Assembly: GCF_014297365.1 (NCBI RefSeq)
Contig: NZ_JACOQD010000001.1
Span: forward strand, 992,001-1,056,000
DNA: 64,000 nt
Origin: Winogradskyella echinorum
Lineage (GTDB): Bacteria; Bacteroidota; Bacteroidia; Flavobacteriales; Flavobacteriaceae
Direction of reading: 5' to 3'
A model generated the notes under the pieces. The model was not told the DNA's origin and searched no databases. It saw nothing but the letters and a program-made list of their open reading frames with translations. The first letter of the stretch is position 1; each line of letters opens with the position of its first letter. The position numbers and the translations under genes are program-made. Below are positions 25,108 to 33,780 of this stretch, one piece after another.

Positions 25108-27592
25108 GTGTTACATACCTATTTTATTAATACTGCTATTATCAAGCATTTCTATACATGGACAAGAAACTGATAAAAAATTACCTTTAAAGCAGGTATT
25201 AGATGAAATAAGCACTTTACATATTATTACTTTTAATTATGAAAGTAGCTATATAAGTGATATAAAAGTATTTCCTCCGCCTACAGAATTAAAGCTATCC
25301 TCAAAAATTGCAAACTTAGAAAAGCAAACCAATTTAGTTTTTAAAAGAGTTAGTAATCTAGTTATAACAATTTCTAAGCCTATAAAGCTATGTGGCTATA
25401 TTAAAGACGCATCTTTACAGCAACCTATACCAGGCGCAACAATAAATGGCATTTCAGCATATAGCATTACAGATGATAATGGCTATTTTGAACTCGAATT
25501 AAATTCCTTAGAAGAATTATTAACTGTAAAACATTTAGGTTTTAAAACCATTAAAAGAGAAGTAAAATACTTTAATTTAGAACAGTGCGGATCCTTATAT
25601 ATGTTAGAGCAACACGAGCAAATAAGTGCTGTTTTAATTGATGCTTATTTAGTAAAAGGTATTGACATTGAGCAAGACTGGACCACATCTGTAGATTATG
25701 ATAAATTTAGTCTTCTTCCTGGTTTAATAGAATCTGATGTACTACAAACCGTACAAGCATTGCCAAGCATTTTAAGTGTAGATGAAACCGTGTCTAACAT
25801 AAATATTAGAGGTGGTTCTAACGATCAAAATCTTATACTTTGGGACGACATAAAGATGTACCAAACTGGTCATTTTTTTGGTCTCATATCTAGTTTTAAT
25901 CCTCAAATGACCCAAACTGCTAGTATTATTAATAACGGGTCTGATGTGTCTTTAAATGATGGTGTTTCAGGAACAATTCATATGAAAACCGAAAGTAAAT
26001 TAAATACTGATTTTGAAGGTATTATAGGTGCCAATTTCTTAAATGCAGAATTGTTTTCTAATATCCCTTTGGGTAAAAAATCTTCTCTCCAAGTTGCCTC
26101 TAGAAAATCATTAGACGAATTTGTAAGAACACCAACATACGATGTCTATTTTAATAGAATTACACAAAATACTGAAGCAGAAGAAAACACTTCGGAAGTT
26201 ACAAATTCTAATCAAGATTTTAATTTCTATGATGCCTCATTAAGATGGCTACATAAACTCTCAGACAAGGAATTAATAAGACTCAATTTTACCTTAGCCA
26301 GTAATGATCTAAGTTTTAATGAAACTGCTAATGTTGAAGATATATCGCGAACAAGACAAAGTAGCGTCTCTCAAAATAGCCTTGCCTTTGGATTTAATTA
26401 CAAAAGACAATGGTCTAATAAATTCAATTCTACTTTTAATATTTACAACAGCGACTACGAGTTACAAGCAAAAAATGTAGACATTTTAGCCGGACAACTT
26501 TTTCTGCAAAAAAACAGGGTTTCAGAAACAAGTCTAAAGCTTGAAAATGTATTTAAAACTGACTTATGGCAACATAAACTAGGATACAGTTTTACCGAAA
26601 CTGAAGTTATTAATCTCAATGATATTGACCAACCAAGATTTGTTAGGCGCGACGAAGAAGTTTTAAGAGAGCATGGAGCTTTTTTACAAACGTGGTTTAA
26701 TAATAATAGTTTTTCAATTAGAGGCGGAATACGCGCCAATTATATCACCAAATATGAAAAACTATTAATAGAACCAAGATTTAGCATACGTAAAGCCATA
26801 AGTGAAAACTTTGAAATTGAAGCACTTGGTGAGTATAAACATCAAAATACATCACAGATTATTAATTTTCAAAACGATTTTTTAGGTATTGAAAAAAGGC
26901 GCTGGCAACTAACCGATAATGATACAATACCAATTATAAGAAGTAAACAAGCATCCATTGGGCTTTTATATAAAAATAAAGGCTGGTTATTTGATGCTAA
27001 GGCATATTATAAGACTGTAGATGGCATTACAACACAAAGCCAAAGTTTTACTACTAAATACGAATCGGCTAGAGAAAAAGGCAGCTACGACGTTTATGGT
27101 TTTGAGTTGTTATTTAGAAAACAATTTAAAAACCTAAGCAGTTGGTTAAGCTATTCTTACATTAACAATACGTATACTTTTGAAAATCTTGAAGAAATTG
27201 AGTTTCCAAGTAATTTCGACATTACACATTCTTTCACCTTTGGTACAACTTATAGTAATAATCGTTGGAATATATCTGCAGGTTTAAACTATAGACTTGG
27301 AAAACCTACTTCTATACCATTAGCAGATAATGAAGTAATAGACAATGAAGTAAATTATGACGAAGCTAACAATGAACGTTTGGTTGATTATATGCGTATT
27401 GATGCTTCAGCTTTATATAAATTTATGATTAATAAAACATTTAGATCAGAAATTGGTGCCTCTGTTTGGAATATTGAAGATAGAGAGAATACTATAAACA
27501 ACTATTATAGAGTAAATAACATTAGTGCCACTCAGTTTTCGAGATATTCTCTAGGTATTACTTCTAATATTGTCTTTAGACTATATTTTTAA
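25091..27592 (+). CDS. TonB-dependent receptor with N-terminal signalling (STN) domain
   Basis: 833 residues. Signal peptide (ILLILLLSSISIHGQ), then an STN-type domain at about 26-98 (LPLKQVLDEISTLHIITFNYE...), a carboxypeptidase-regulatory-like domain at about 100-170 (LCGYIKDASLQQPIPGATING), a plug (IESDVLQTVQALPSILSVDETVSNINIRGGSNDQNLILWDDI) and a 22-strand-type barrel ending SLGITSNIVFRLYF. The STN domain passes the binding signal to FecR. No SusD-like gene follows, so a glycan role is not supported; substrate unknown. Confidence 0.95.
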   Translation: MQIKIKCYIPILLILLLSSISIHGQETDKKLPLKQVLDEISTLHIITFNYESSYISDIKVFPPPTELKLSSKIANLEKQTNLVFKRVSNLVITISKPIKLCGYIKDASLQQPIPGATINGISAYSITDDNGYFELELNSLEELLTVKHLGFKTIKREVKYFNLEQCGSLYMLEQHEQISAVLIDAYLVKGIDIEQDWTTSVDYDKFSLLPGLIESDVLQTVQALPSILSVDETVSNINIRGGSNDQNLILWDDIKMYQTGHFFGLISSFNPQMTQTASIINNGSDVSLNDGVSGTIHMKTESKLNTDFEGIIGANFLNAELFSNIPLGKKSSLQVASRKSLDEFVRTPTYDVYFNRITQNTEAEENTSEVTNSNQDFNFYDASLRWLHKLSDKELIRLNFTLASNDLSFNETANVEDISRTRQSSVSQNSLAFGFNYKRQWSNKFNSTFNIYNSDYELQAKNVDILAGQLFLQKNRVSETSLKLENVFKTDLWQHKLGYSFTETEVINLNDIDQPRFVRRDEEVLREHGAFLQTWFNNNSFSIRGGIRANYITKYEKLLIEPRFSIRKAISENFEIEALGEYKHQNTSQIINFQNDFLGIEKRRWQLTDNDTIPIIRSKQASIGLLYKNKGWLFDAKAYYKTVDGITTQSQSFTTKYESAREKGSYDVYGFELLFRKQFKNLSSWLSYSYINNTYTFENLEEIEFPSNFDITHSFTFGTTYSNNRWNISAGLNYRLGKPTSIPLADNEVIDNEVNYDEANNERLVDYMRIDASALYKFMINKTFRSEIGASVWNIEDRENTINNYYRVNNISATQFSRYSLGITSNIVFRLYF

Positions 27593-27604
27593 ATAGCTTA
27601 AACA

Positions 27605-27635
27605 AAAAAAGTCCAACATCTCTGTTGAACTTTTG
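27605..27635 (-). terminator. Terminator after tRNA-Asn
   Basis: On the minus strand AGTTCAACA-GAGA-TGTTGGACT forms a nine-base stem with one G-T pair, followed by TTTTTTT. It may also stop transcription from the receptor gene on the plus strand. Confidence 0.8.
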
Positions 27636-27639
27636 TTTG

Positions 27640-27713
27640 CTCCTCTTCTTGGGCTCGAACCAAGGACCCTCTGATTAACAGTCAGATGCTCTAACCAACT
27701 GAGCTAAAGAGGA
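27640..27713 (-). tRNA. tRNA-Asn (anticodon GTT)
   Basis: 74 bases on the minus strand. Acceptor arms TCCTCTT and AAGAGGA pair fully, the D arm is GCTCAGTTGGTTAGAGC, the anticodon loop reads CTGTTAA with anticodon GTT, and the T loop is GGTTCGAGC. CCA is not encoded. GTT specifies asparagine. Confidence 0.97.
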
Positions 27714-27737
27714 AGGTTATTTTCGCATTAGCGAGCG

Positions 27738-27745
27738 CAAATATA
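27738..27745 (-). promoter_or_regulatory. Promoter -7 element for tRNA-Asn
   Basis: Minus-strand TATATTTG fits TAnnTTTG, 25 bases upstream of the mature tRNA 5' end. Confidence 0.55.
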
Positions 27746-27808
27746 AATTATTTTTTAATCTCTACAATATGAAAATTAATTTTTTTGAGATTTCAATTAT
27801 AAATTTAT

Positions 27809-29152
27809 TTAATTAGTAATCGCTTTAAAAATATCATTACCATTTGCAAATAGCACTAGCGCAATTAAAATAAAGAATCCTACCACTTGAGCACGCTCTA
27901 AAAACTTTTCGCTTGGTTTACGTCCAGAAATCATTTCATAAAGTAAAAACATTACATGACCACCATCTAAAGCTGGTATAGGAAGTAAGTTTAAAATGGC
28001 TAACATAATAGATAAAAATGCTGTTAAGCCCCAAAAATATGGCCAACTCCATGTTGGTGAAAATTGATCGTATATAGCTTTAAAACCACCTAAACCTTTG
28101 TAAGCTCCTGTGCTTGGACTAAAAATTGCTTTCAGCTGATCAAAATAATTAGTAATCGTTTTAGTAAATTTTCGACCTCCTGCCCCAAAACTTTCTCCAA
28201 AAGTATATTCCTTTCTAAAAATATTATAGTAACCTAACTCTTCAAATCGAGATGGATTATTATAAGGTCTTATTCCAAAATTACCTTCATCATCAAGTAA
28301 AAGTTCTTTAGTCACTTTAGAATTATCTTCTCTTAAAATTTCTACAGAAACTGTGGTGTTTTTTGCCCCATCGATAACTTCATCTAACTGATCAAAATAT
28401 TTTAACGGCTTACCATTAATACTAGATATAACATCTCCTTGTTTTAACCCTTTCTTTACATTTAATGATGTATCCGCTACTTCGCCGACCATAAAAGGGA
28501 TTCTATATTCAAAATTCCTTTTACTTTTACTTGCTGAATATTGCCCTAAAAAATCTTCTGGTAAATCAATAATTTTTTCTTCACCATTTCTGTTAATAGT
28601 AATAGACTCGGCATTTATTAGATTAAAACCAATATCAGAATCATTTATAATAGGCGTGTCATTAATGGCTAAAACCTTATCTCCTGTTTTAAAACCTATA
28701 TCTAATAATGCAGGATTGTCTATCCAGTAACCATCTTTTAAGCTCTCTACCTTTACATCAGAGTCGCCATATGCAAAAGATATTGCTACATAGATAACGT
28801 ATGCCAAAATAAAGTTTACAGTTACACCACCAAGCATAATAATTAAACGTTGCCAAGCTGGTTTAGAACGAAATTCCCAAGGTTGTGGAGGCTGTGCCAT
28901 TTGCTCCTTATCCATACTCTCATCAATCATTCCTGCAATCTTTACATAACCACCAAGAGGTAACCAACCAATACCATATACAGTATCTCCTATTTTCTTT
29001 TTAAAGAGAGAATATTTTACATCAAAAAAGAGGTAAAATTTTTCAACTTTAGTTTTAAAAAGCTTTGCAGGTATAAAGTGACCTAGTTCATGCAGTACAA
29101 TTAGTAAGGATAAGCTAAGTAAGAATTGAGATATTTTTATAATAAATTCCAT
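27809..29152 (-). CDS. rseP: RIP metalloprotease (site-2 protease)
   Basis: 447 residues from the ATG at 29152; the frame runs to 29200 but that start lies upstream of the promoter element. HELGH at residues 21-25 is the zinc motif, PDZ-like regions lie around residues 120-330, and PALDGGH near residue 390 supplies the third ligand in a membrane segment. Intramembrane proteases of this class release sigma factors from cleaved anti-sigma proteins, so it could serve the two anti-sigma systems in this window; that link is inference. Confidence 0.95.
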   Translation of the reverse strand: MEFIIKISQFLLSLSLLIVLHELGHFIPAKLFKTKVEKFYLFFDVKYSLFKKKIGDTVYGIGWLPLGGYVKIAGMIDESMDKEQMAQPPQPWEFRSKPAWQRLIIMLGGVTVNFILAYVIYVAISFAYGDSDVKVESLKDGYWIDNPALLDIGFKTGDKVLAINDTPIINDSDIGFNLINAESITINRNGEEKIIDLPEDFLGQYSASKSKRNFEYRIPFMVGEVADTSLNVKKGLKQGDVISSINGKPLKYFDQLDEVIDGAKNTTVSVEILREDNSKVTKELLLDDEGNFGIRPYNNPSRFEELGYYNIFRKEYTFGESFGAGGRKFTKTITNYFDQLKAIFSPSTGAYKGLGGFKAIYDQFSPTWSWPYFWGLTAFLSIMLAILNLLPIPALDGGHVMFLLYEMISGRKPSEKFLERAQVVGFFILIALVLFANGNDIFKAITN

Positions 29153-29177
29153 GTAATCATTTTCAAATTTCAATTCG

Positions 29178-29185
29178 CAAAAGTA
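29178..29185 (-). promoter_or_regulatory. Promoter -7 element for rseP
   Basis: Minus-strand TACTTTTG, 26 bases before the chosen ATG. It excludes the longer frame starting at 29200. Confidence 0.6.
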
Positions 29186-29311
29186 ACCTTTTAAAGGCAT
29201 TTAGAAAATAATTGTATTTCTAATCGATTTATTTTTAACATGGTTTTATAAAACTTAAGGCAAAACCTTCATATTTGTGTTAAAAATGCAATAGAAAATA
29301 GGCCTGAATCG

Positions 29312-29319
29312 TACCTTTG
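29312..29319 (+). promoter_or_regulatory. Promoter -7 element for the SCO gene
   Basis: TACCTTTG, fits TAnnTTTG, 26 bases before the ATG at 29346. Confidence 0.6.
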
Positions 29320-29345
29320 CAATTCAATTGTAAAACACCTAAATA

Positions 29346-30020
29346 ATGTCATTTCTTTCATTTTTTAAAGGTTATAAAAACTTCGGAATTTTCTTTTCAA
29401 TTTTGTGTATTGTAATCATTGCTATAATTTACAATATTTTAAACGTTAAGAAGCCTTTGCCAATTTATCAGCCTGCAATGGTAAGCGAAGAATTGGTAGA
29501 TAGTACCATTCAGTATCAAAAAAAATATCACAAGATTGCAGATTTTAGTTTAGTGAATCAAAATGGTGAAACCGTAACGCAAGACACTTACAAAAATAAA
29601 ATATATGTTGCTGATTTCTTTTTTACAACATGCCAAACTATTTGTCCCATAATGACAGATCATATGCATCAAATTCAAAAAGAAATAATTAATGATGATG
29701 ATGTAATGTTACTTTCTCACTCTGTGACTCCTAAAATTGACAGTGTGGCTCAACTAAAAAAGTATGCCCTAGAAAAAGGGGTAATAGACAAAAAATGGAA
29801 TTTAGTAACAGGAGACAAAAAACAAATCTATCAATTAGCAAGAAAAAGTTACTTAGCAGTAAAAACAGATGGTAATGGTGATAAATACGATATGATACAT
29901 ACCGAAAACTTTATGCTTATTGACAAAAAACGTCAAATTAGAGGGTTTTACGATGGCACAAAACCAGAAGATATCGATAAACTCCTTGATGATATTGAAA
30001 CTTTAAAAGAAGAATATTAA
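29346..30020 (+). CDS. SCO1/SenC-family protein
   Basis: 224 residues. One N-terminal membrane anchor (GIFFSILCIVIIAIIYNIL) and a thioredoxin-like domain with the copper-binding CxxxC in FFTTCQTICPIMTDHM at about residues 95-99, and the conserved His in DMIHTENFMLID. SCO proteins deliver copper or electrons to the CuA site of cytochrome oxidase. The C-terminal KPEDIDKLLDDIETL fits the family. It is followed by the feo genes under a separate promoter. Confidence 0.95.
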   Translation: MSFLSFFKGYKNFGIFFSILCIVIIAIIYNILNVKKPLPIYQPAMVSEELVDSTIQYQKKYHKIADFSLVNQNGETVTQDTYKNKIYVADFFFTTCQTICPIMTDHMHQIQKEIINDDDVMLLSHSVTPKIDSVAQLKKYALEKGVIDKKWNLVTGDKKQIYQLARKSYLAVKTDGNGDKYDMIHTENFMLIDKKRQIRGFYDGTKPEDIDKLLDDIETLKEEY

Positions 30021-30060
30021 ATTCTTCTAAAAATGGTTTTAACCACTTAAAATTTTAGCT

Positions 30061-30068
30061 TACTTTTG
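30061..30068 (+). promoter_or_regulatory. Promoter -7 element for feoAB
   Basis: TACTTTTG, 32 bases upstream of the TTG start of feoA. I saw no clear Fur or DtxR palindrome next to it. Confidence 0.6.
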
Positions 30069-30100
30069 CTTCTTTAAAATCAATCTAAATAAGAATAGGC

Positions 30101-30328
30101 TTGACACTTGCAGATTTAAAACGCGGACAACAAGGCATTATTAAAGATGTGTCTTCAAATCTTATACCATTAAAACTCCTAGAAATGGGCTGTTTACCAG
30201 GAAACTCTGTAGAGCTTGTACAAGTTGCTCCTTTTGCAGATCCTATGTACCTCAACATTAATGGGTCGCATTTAGCAATTAGAAAAGAGACTGCTATTCA
30301 TATATTAATAGAAACTATAGATGAGTAA
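30101..30328 (+). CDS. feoA: FeoA ferrous-iron transport protein, TTG start
   Basis: 75 residues, one SH3-like domain: LADLKRGQQGIIKDVSSNLIPLKLLEMGCLPGNSVELVQVAPFADPMYLNINGSHLAIRKE. The start codon is TTG at 30101; the conserved family start (TLADLKxGQ) begins right there and no ATG lies in frame before it. FeoA assists the FeoB transporter. It overlaps feoB by eight bases. Confidence 0.93.
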   Translation: MTLADLKRGQQGIIKDVSSNLIPLKLLEMGCLPGNSVELVQVAPFADPMYLNINGSHLAIRKETAIHILIETIDE

Positions 30329-32420
30329 GCAAATTAATGTTGCTTTAATAGGAAACCCAAATACCGGAAAAACCTCTGTATTTAATGCTCTTACTGGATT
30401 AAATCAAAAAGTTGGTAATTATCCTGGTATTACGGTTGAAAAGAAAGAAGGAATTTGCAAATTACCTCGAGGTCTAAAAGCACATATTATTGATTTACCA
30501 GGTACTTATAGTTTAAATGCCTCTTCTCTAGATGAAAATGTAGTCATTGAATTACTTCTTAATAAAAATGATAAAGATTTCCCAGATGTAGCTGTAGTAG
30601 TTAGTGACGTTGAAAACTTAAAGCGAAACCTTCTACTCTTTACACAAATTAAGGATCTAGAGATTCCTACTATTTTAGTAATTAATATGTCTGATCGAAT
30701 GGCTTATAAAGGTATTTCGTTAGATATTGAATATTTAGAGCAACAACTCGAAACTAAAATTGCACTAATAAGCACAAGAAAGAATAATGGTATAAATGAG
30801 TTAAAAGAACTTATTACCAATTACAAGGAACTTTCAACAACACCTTGCTTAAATGCATCTACTATTGATGAAGCCTACTTTGATAACTTAAGAAAAGCAT
30901 TTCCTAATCAATTATTATATAAACTTTGGTTGGTTATAACACAAGATGTAAATTTTGGAAAAACAGATAGAAAAACCATTGATGCCGTATCAGATTTTAA
31001 AACAAAATCTGAACGCGATTTAAAACGTCTTCAACAAAAAGAAACAATAAAACGTTATCAGTTTATCAATGACACTCTAAAAAAAGGGCAAACTATAGAT
31101 CTAAAAACTGCTAAAGATTTAAGAATAAAACTCGATAGAATCCTAACACACAAAGTTTGGGGTTACCTAATATTTGGCGTCATTTTATTAACCATTTTTC
31201 AAGCTATATACGATTGGTCTAGTGTGCCAATGGATTTTATAGATAGCACATTTGCGTCATTAAGTGAGTGGACAAAAAGTGTAATGCCAGAAGGTGCATT
31301 TACAAGTCTTTTAGCCGAAGGTATTATTCCTGGCCTTGGTGGTATTGTTATTTTTATACCTCAAATTGCTTTTCTATTCTTGTTTATTTCTATTCTAGAA
31401 GAAAGTGGCTATATGAGTCGTGTGGTATTTCTTATGGATAGAATAATGCGACGATTTGGACTTAGTGGTAAAAGTGTAGTCCCTTTAATTTCTGGTACTG
31501 CTTGTGCCATACCAGCTATTATGGCTACACGTAATATAGAAAGTTGGAAAGAACGCCTCATTACCATTTTAGTAACACCGTTTACAACCTGTTCTGCTAG
31601 ATTACCTGTTTATTTAATTATTATCGCCTTAGTTATTCCAGAAGGTCGATTTTATGGTCTTAGCTATCAAGCATTAACATTAATGTTACTATACCTCATT
31701 GGTTTTGGTGCAGCAGTGGGTTCTGCTTGGATTTTAAATAAGATTCTTAAAATAAAAAGCAAAACATTCTTTGTTGTAGAAATGCCTAATTATAAACTTC
31801 CAATGTTTAAAAATGTGGCAATTACGGTACTCGAAAAAACAAAATCATTTGTATTTGGAGCTGGTAAAATTATTCTGGCTATCTCAATTGTACTATGGTT
31901 TTTAGCATCTTATGGACCTGGTGAAAATTTTAATAATGCAGAAGCAATTGTAACTGAGCAATACGCAACAGAAAATTTAAGCGAAGATGAGTTAAACCAA
32001 AAAATAGAATCTCATAAATTAGAGCATTCGTTTATAGGAATTGCTGGACACGCCATTGAACCTGCAATAAGGCCTTTAGGCTACGATTGGAAAATCGGTA
32101 TTGCCATAGTAAGTTCTTTTGCAGCCCGCGAAGTTTTTGTTGGTACTTTGGCAACCATCTATAGTGTTGGTAGCGACGAAGAAGAAACGATTAAAAACCG
32201 AATGGCTGGTGAAGTAAATCCAATTTTAGGAGGACCACTATTTAATTTTGCTTCCGGAATCTCATTATTATTATTTTACGCATTTGCTATGCAATGTATG
32301 AGTACATTAGCAATTGTAAAACGCGAAACCAACTCTTGGAAATGGCCAATGTATCAATTGGTAATTATGAGTGGTTTTGCTTATATTGTAGCATTAATAG
32401 CTTTTCAAGTATTAAAATAG
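30321..32420 (+). CDS. feoB: FeoB ferrous-iron transporter
   Basis: 699 residues. G domain at the N-terminus with P-loop GNPNTGKTS (residues 11-19), VGNYPGITVEKKEG as switch I, DLPGTYSLN as G3 and NMSD as G4. Then the membrane part with the two Gate-type halves, including SGTACAIPAIMATRNIESWKERLITILVTPFTTCSARLPVY. Imports Fe2+ across the inner membrane. Order feoA-feoB-Cys-rich small protein is a tight operon. Confidence 0.98.
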   Translation: MSKQINVALIGNPNTGKTSVFNALTGLNQKVGNYPGITVEKKEGICKLPRGLKAHIIDLPGTYSLNASSLDENVVIELLLNKNDKDFPDVAVVVSDVENLKRNLLLFTQIKDLEIPTILVINMSDRMAYKGISLDIEYLEQQLETKIALISTRKNNGINELKELITNYKELSTTPCLNASTIDEAYFDNLRKAFPNQLLYKLWLVITQDVNFGKTDRKTIDAVSDFKTKSERDLKRLQQKETIKRYQFINDTLKKGQTIDLKTAKDLRIKLDRILTHKVWGYLIFGVILLTIFQAIYDWSSVPMDFIDSTFASLSEWTKSVMPEGAFTSLLAEGIIPGLGGIVIFIPQIAFLFLFISILEESGYMSRVVFLMDRIMRRFGLSGKSVVPLISGTACAIPAIMATRNIESWKERLITILVTPFTTCSARLPVYLIIIALVIPEGRFYGLSYQALTLMLLYLIGFGAAVGSAWILNKILKIKSKTFFVVEMPNYKLPMFKNVAITVLEKTKSFVFGAGKIILAISIVLWFLASYGPGENFNNAEAIVTEQYATENLSEDELNQKIESHKLEHSFIGIAGHAIEPAIRPLGYDWKIGIAIVSSFAAREVFVGTLATIYSVGSDEEETIKNRMAGEVNPILGGPLFNFASGISLLLFYAFAMQCMSTLAIVKRETNSWKWPMYQLVIMSGFAYIVALIAFQVLK

Positions 32421-32564
32421 ATGAATACAATTATTCAAAACATATTAGTTTTTTCTGCCTTGGCTATAGCCTTACTTTTCTTAGTAAGAAAATTTGTCTG
32501 GAAACCTAAAAAAGTAAAATCATCCAGCGCCTGCGAAAGTGATGATGGATGTGGTTGTCACTAA
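32421..32564 (+). CDS. FeoB-associated Cys-rich membrane protein
   Basis: 47 residues, starting at the base after the feoB stop. One membrane helix (ILVFSALAIALLFLV) then a basic stretch and a short tail with three Cys (ACESDDGCGCH). This is the layout of the small FeoB-associated Cys-rich family that takes the FeoC place in many bacteria. The cysteines may bind iron or sense redox; this is inference. Confidence 0.9.
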   Translation: MNTIIQNILVFSALAIALLFLVRKFVWKPKKVKSSSACESDDGCGCH

Positions 32565-32566
32565 TT

Positions 32567-32597
32567 AATTCCTTTGAAAAAAAAGGAATCTCATTCT
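32567..32597. repeat. Degenerate copy of the ATTCCT...AGGAAT repeat after the feo operon
   Basis: AATTCCTTT-GAAAA-AAAAGGAATCTC sits between the small Cys-rich gene and the convergent secreted-protein gene and could act as a terminator stem. Confidence 0.45.
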
Positions 32598-32599
32598 AA

Positions 32600-33037
32600 T
32601 TATTCTAACCGTTTCGACTTAAAAACTACTTCTAACCGATACTCTTCAACTATAATATCGTTCACACCTTCTGGATAAGGTGATAAAGCAAAGCCATAAA
32701 TTTTAAAATCTTTGGCATTAAAGGCTAAATTGTTAGATTCCATAACATATCCGCTAGCATCAATTCTTATTGTTTTGTCTTCTAAAAACTTACCGTTTTT
32801 ATATATTGAAACTAATACATCTGCCTCACCTGCTCTTACACACATTACATTTTTAGGGCAACGTGAATCCGTAATTACTTTTTTAAACTTAACTTCATAA
32901 TCTTTAAAATCAACTTTTTGTTGGTAACCAACAACCTTAGTAATACTTAAAGAATCTTTTATTACTTGAGCTTGCGCATTCAATGAATATAAAAGCGATG
33001 CGAAAAAGAACATTAACACTAATAAGTTAAATTTCAT
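32600..33037 (-). CDS. Secreted protein with DSRCP...C motif, unknown function
   Basis: 145 residues with a signal peptide ending LYSLNAQAQ. The body is one small beta-rich domain with DSRCPKNVMCVRAGEADVLVSI; two Cys likely form a disulfide in the periplasm. I have seen this DSRCP-x4-C-x-R/W-AGE pattern in other Bacteroidota secreted proteins without known role. It is transcribed towards the feo operon. Confidence 0.75.
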   Translation of the reverse strand: MKFNLLVLMFFFASLLYSLNAQAQVIKDSLSITKVVGYQQKVDFKDYEVKFKKVITDSRCPKNVMCVRAGEADVLVSIYKNGKFLEDKTIRIDASGYVMESNNLAFNAKDFKIYGFALSPYPEGVNDIIVEEYRLEVVFKSKRLE

Positions 33038-33152
33038 AATAGTTGTTTTTTAATATCTGTATAAAGCTAATTCATCTACTTTTTAAGGACGCCAAATAAA
33101 TGCCAATGTTACAAAAATACAATTCAATGAATTGAGTATTAATTTTTTTAGT

Positions 33153-33160
33153 TACATTTG
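33153..33160 (+). promoter_or_regulatory. Promoter -7 element for the DtxR/MntR-type regulator operon
   Basis: TACATTTG, with TTG at 33132-33134 as possible -33 element (18-base gap). Predicted transcript start about 33166, at the edge of the operator palindrome. Confidence 0.65.
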
Positions 33161-33166
33161 AAAAAT

Positions 33167-33184
33167 TTTTAAGTATACTTAAAA
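33167..33184. promoter_or_regulatory. Operator-like palindrome (DtxR/MntR box)
   Basis: TTTTAAGTATACTTAAAA is a perfect 18-base inverted repeat. It resembles known MntR/DtxR boxes of the TTTAGGTATACCTAAA kind and lies exactly at the predicted start of transcription, 20 bases before the regulator ATG. Autorepression by the encoded regulator with bound metal is the simplest reading. Confidence 0.8.
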
Positions 33185-33204
33185 TCTAATTAAAGCTATT
33201 AAAA

Positions 33205-33780
33205 ATGTCAGTTGCTATTGAAAACTTCGTAAAAGCTATTTACAACAATAATTCTCACGATGCTAAAGATACAAAGCCAGGAAATATTGCTAAAAAACTT
33301 GGTATATCTAATGCAGCAGCAACAGACATGGCAAAAAAGTTAGCCGTAAAGGATCTATTGCATTACCAAAAGTATCAAGAATTACAGCTTACGGATAAAG
33401 GTCGAAAGATGGCTATGAATATTGTAAGGAAACATCGTCTATGGGAAGCTTTTTTATTTAAAATGTTCGATATGTCCCTTCACGATATTCATAGAGAAGC
33501 AGAGCTTTTGGAACATCAAACATCAGACCTTTTAGCTGATAAAATAAGCGCTTATTTAGGGCATCCTAAATTTGATCCTCATGGAGATCCAATTCCAAAT
33601 GCAGAAGGAGAAATTACAACTAAAGATACCTCTGTTTCACTTTCTAATGCTATAGAAGGTAAAACATATATTATATCAAGATTAATGAGTGACGATAAAG
33701 AATTCTTTGAGTTCTGTGCGCATCACAAACTAAAATATGGTCATGAAGTAAAAATCTCTAAGCAATTCAAAAAAAAATAA
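33205..33780 (+). CDS. DtxR/MntR-family metal-dependent regulator, C-terminus cut by a frame break
   Basis: 191 residues as read. Winged helix at the N-terminus (KPGNIAKKLGISNAAATDMAKKLAVKDLLHYQKYQELQLTDKGRKMAMNIVRKHRLWEAFLF), then the metal/dimer domain with HDIHREAELLEHQTSD and HPKFDPHGDPIPNAEGE. The C-terminal SH3-like domain begins (GKTYIISRLMSDDKEF...) but stops at TAA directly after an A9 run at 33769-33777. Removing one A continues the frame to 33865 and gives 219 residues, the usual length. Probably represses the metal import operon. Confidence 0.93.
   Translation: MSVAIENFVKAIYNNNSHDAKDTKPGNIAKKLGISNAAATDMAKKLAVKDLLHYQKYQELQLTDKGRKMAMNIVRKHRLWEAFLFKMFDMSLHDIHREAELLEHQTSDLLADKISAYLGHPKFDPHGDPIPNAEGEITTKDTSVSLSNAIEGKTYIISRLMSDDKEFFEFCAHHKLKYGHEVKISKQFKKK

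Noticed and set aside
29153..29200. Longer start for rseP
   Set aside because: A promoter element lies inside this stretch, and the family starts close to the HELGH helix.
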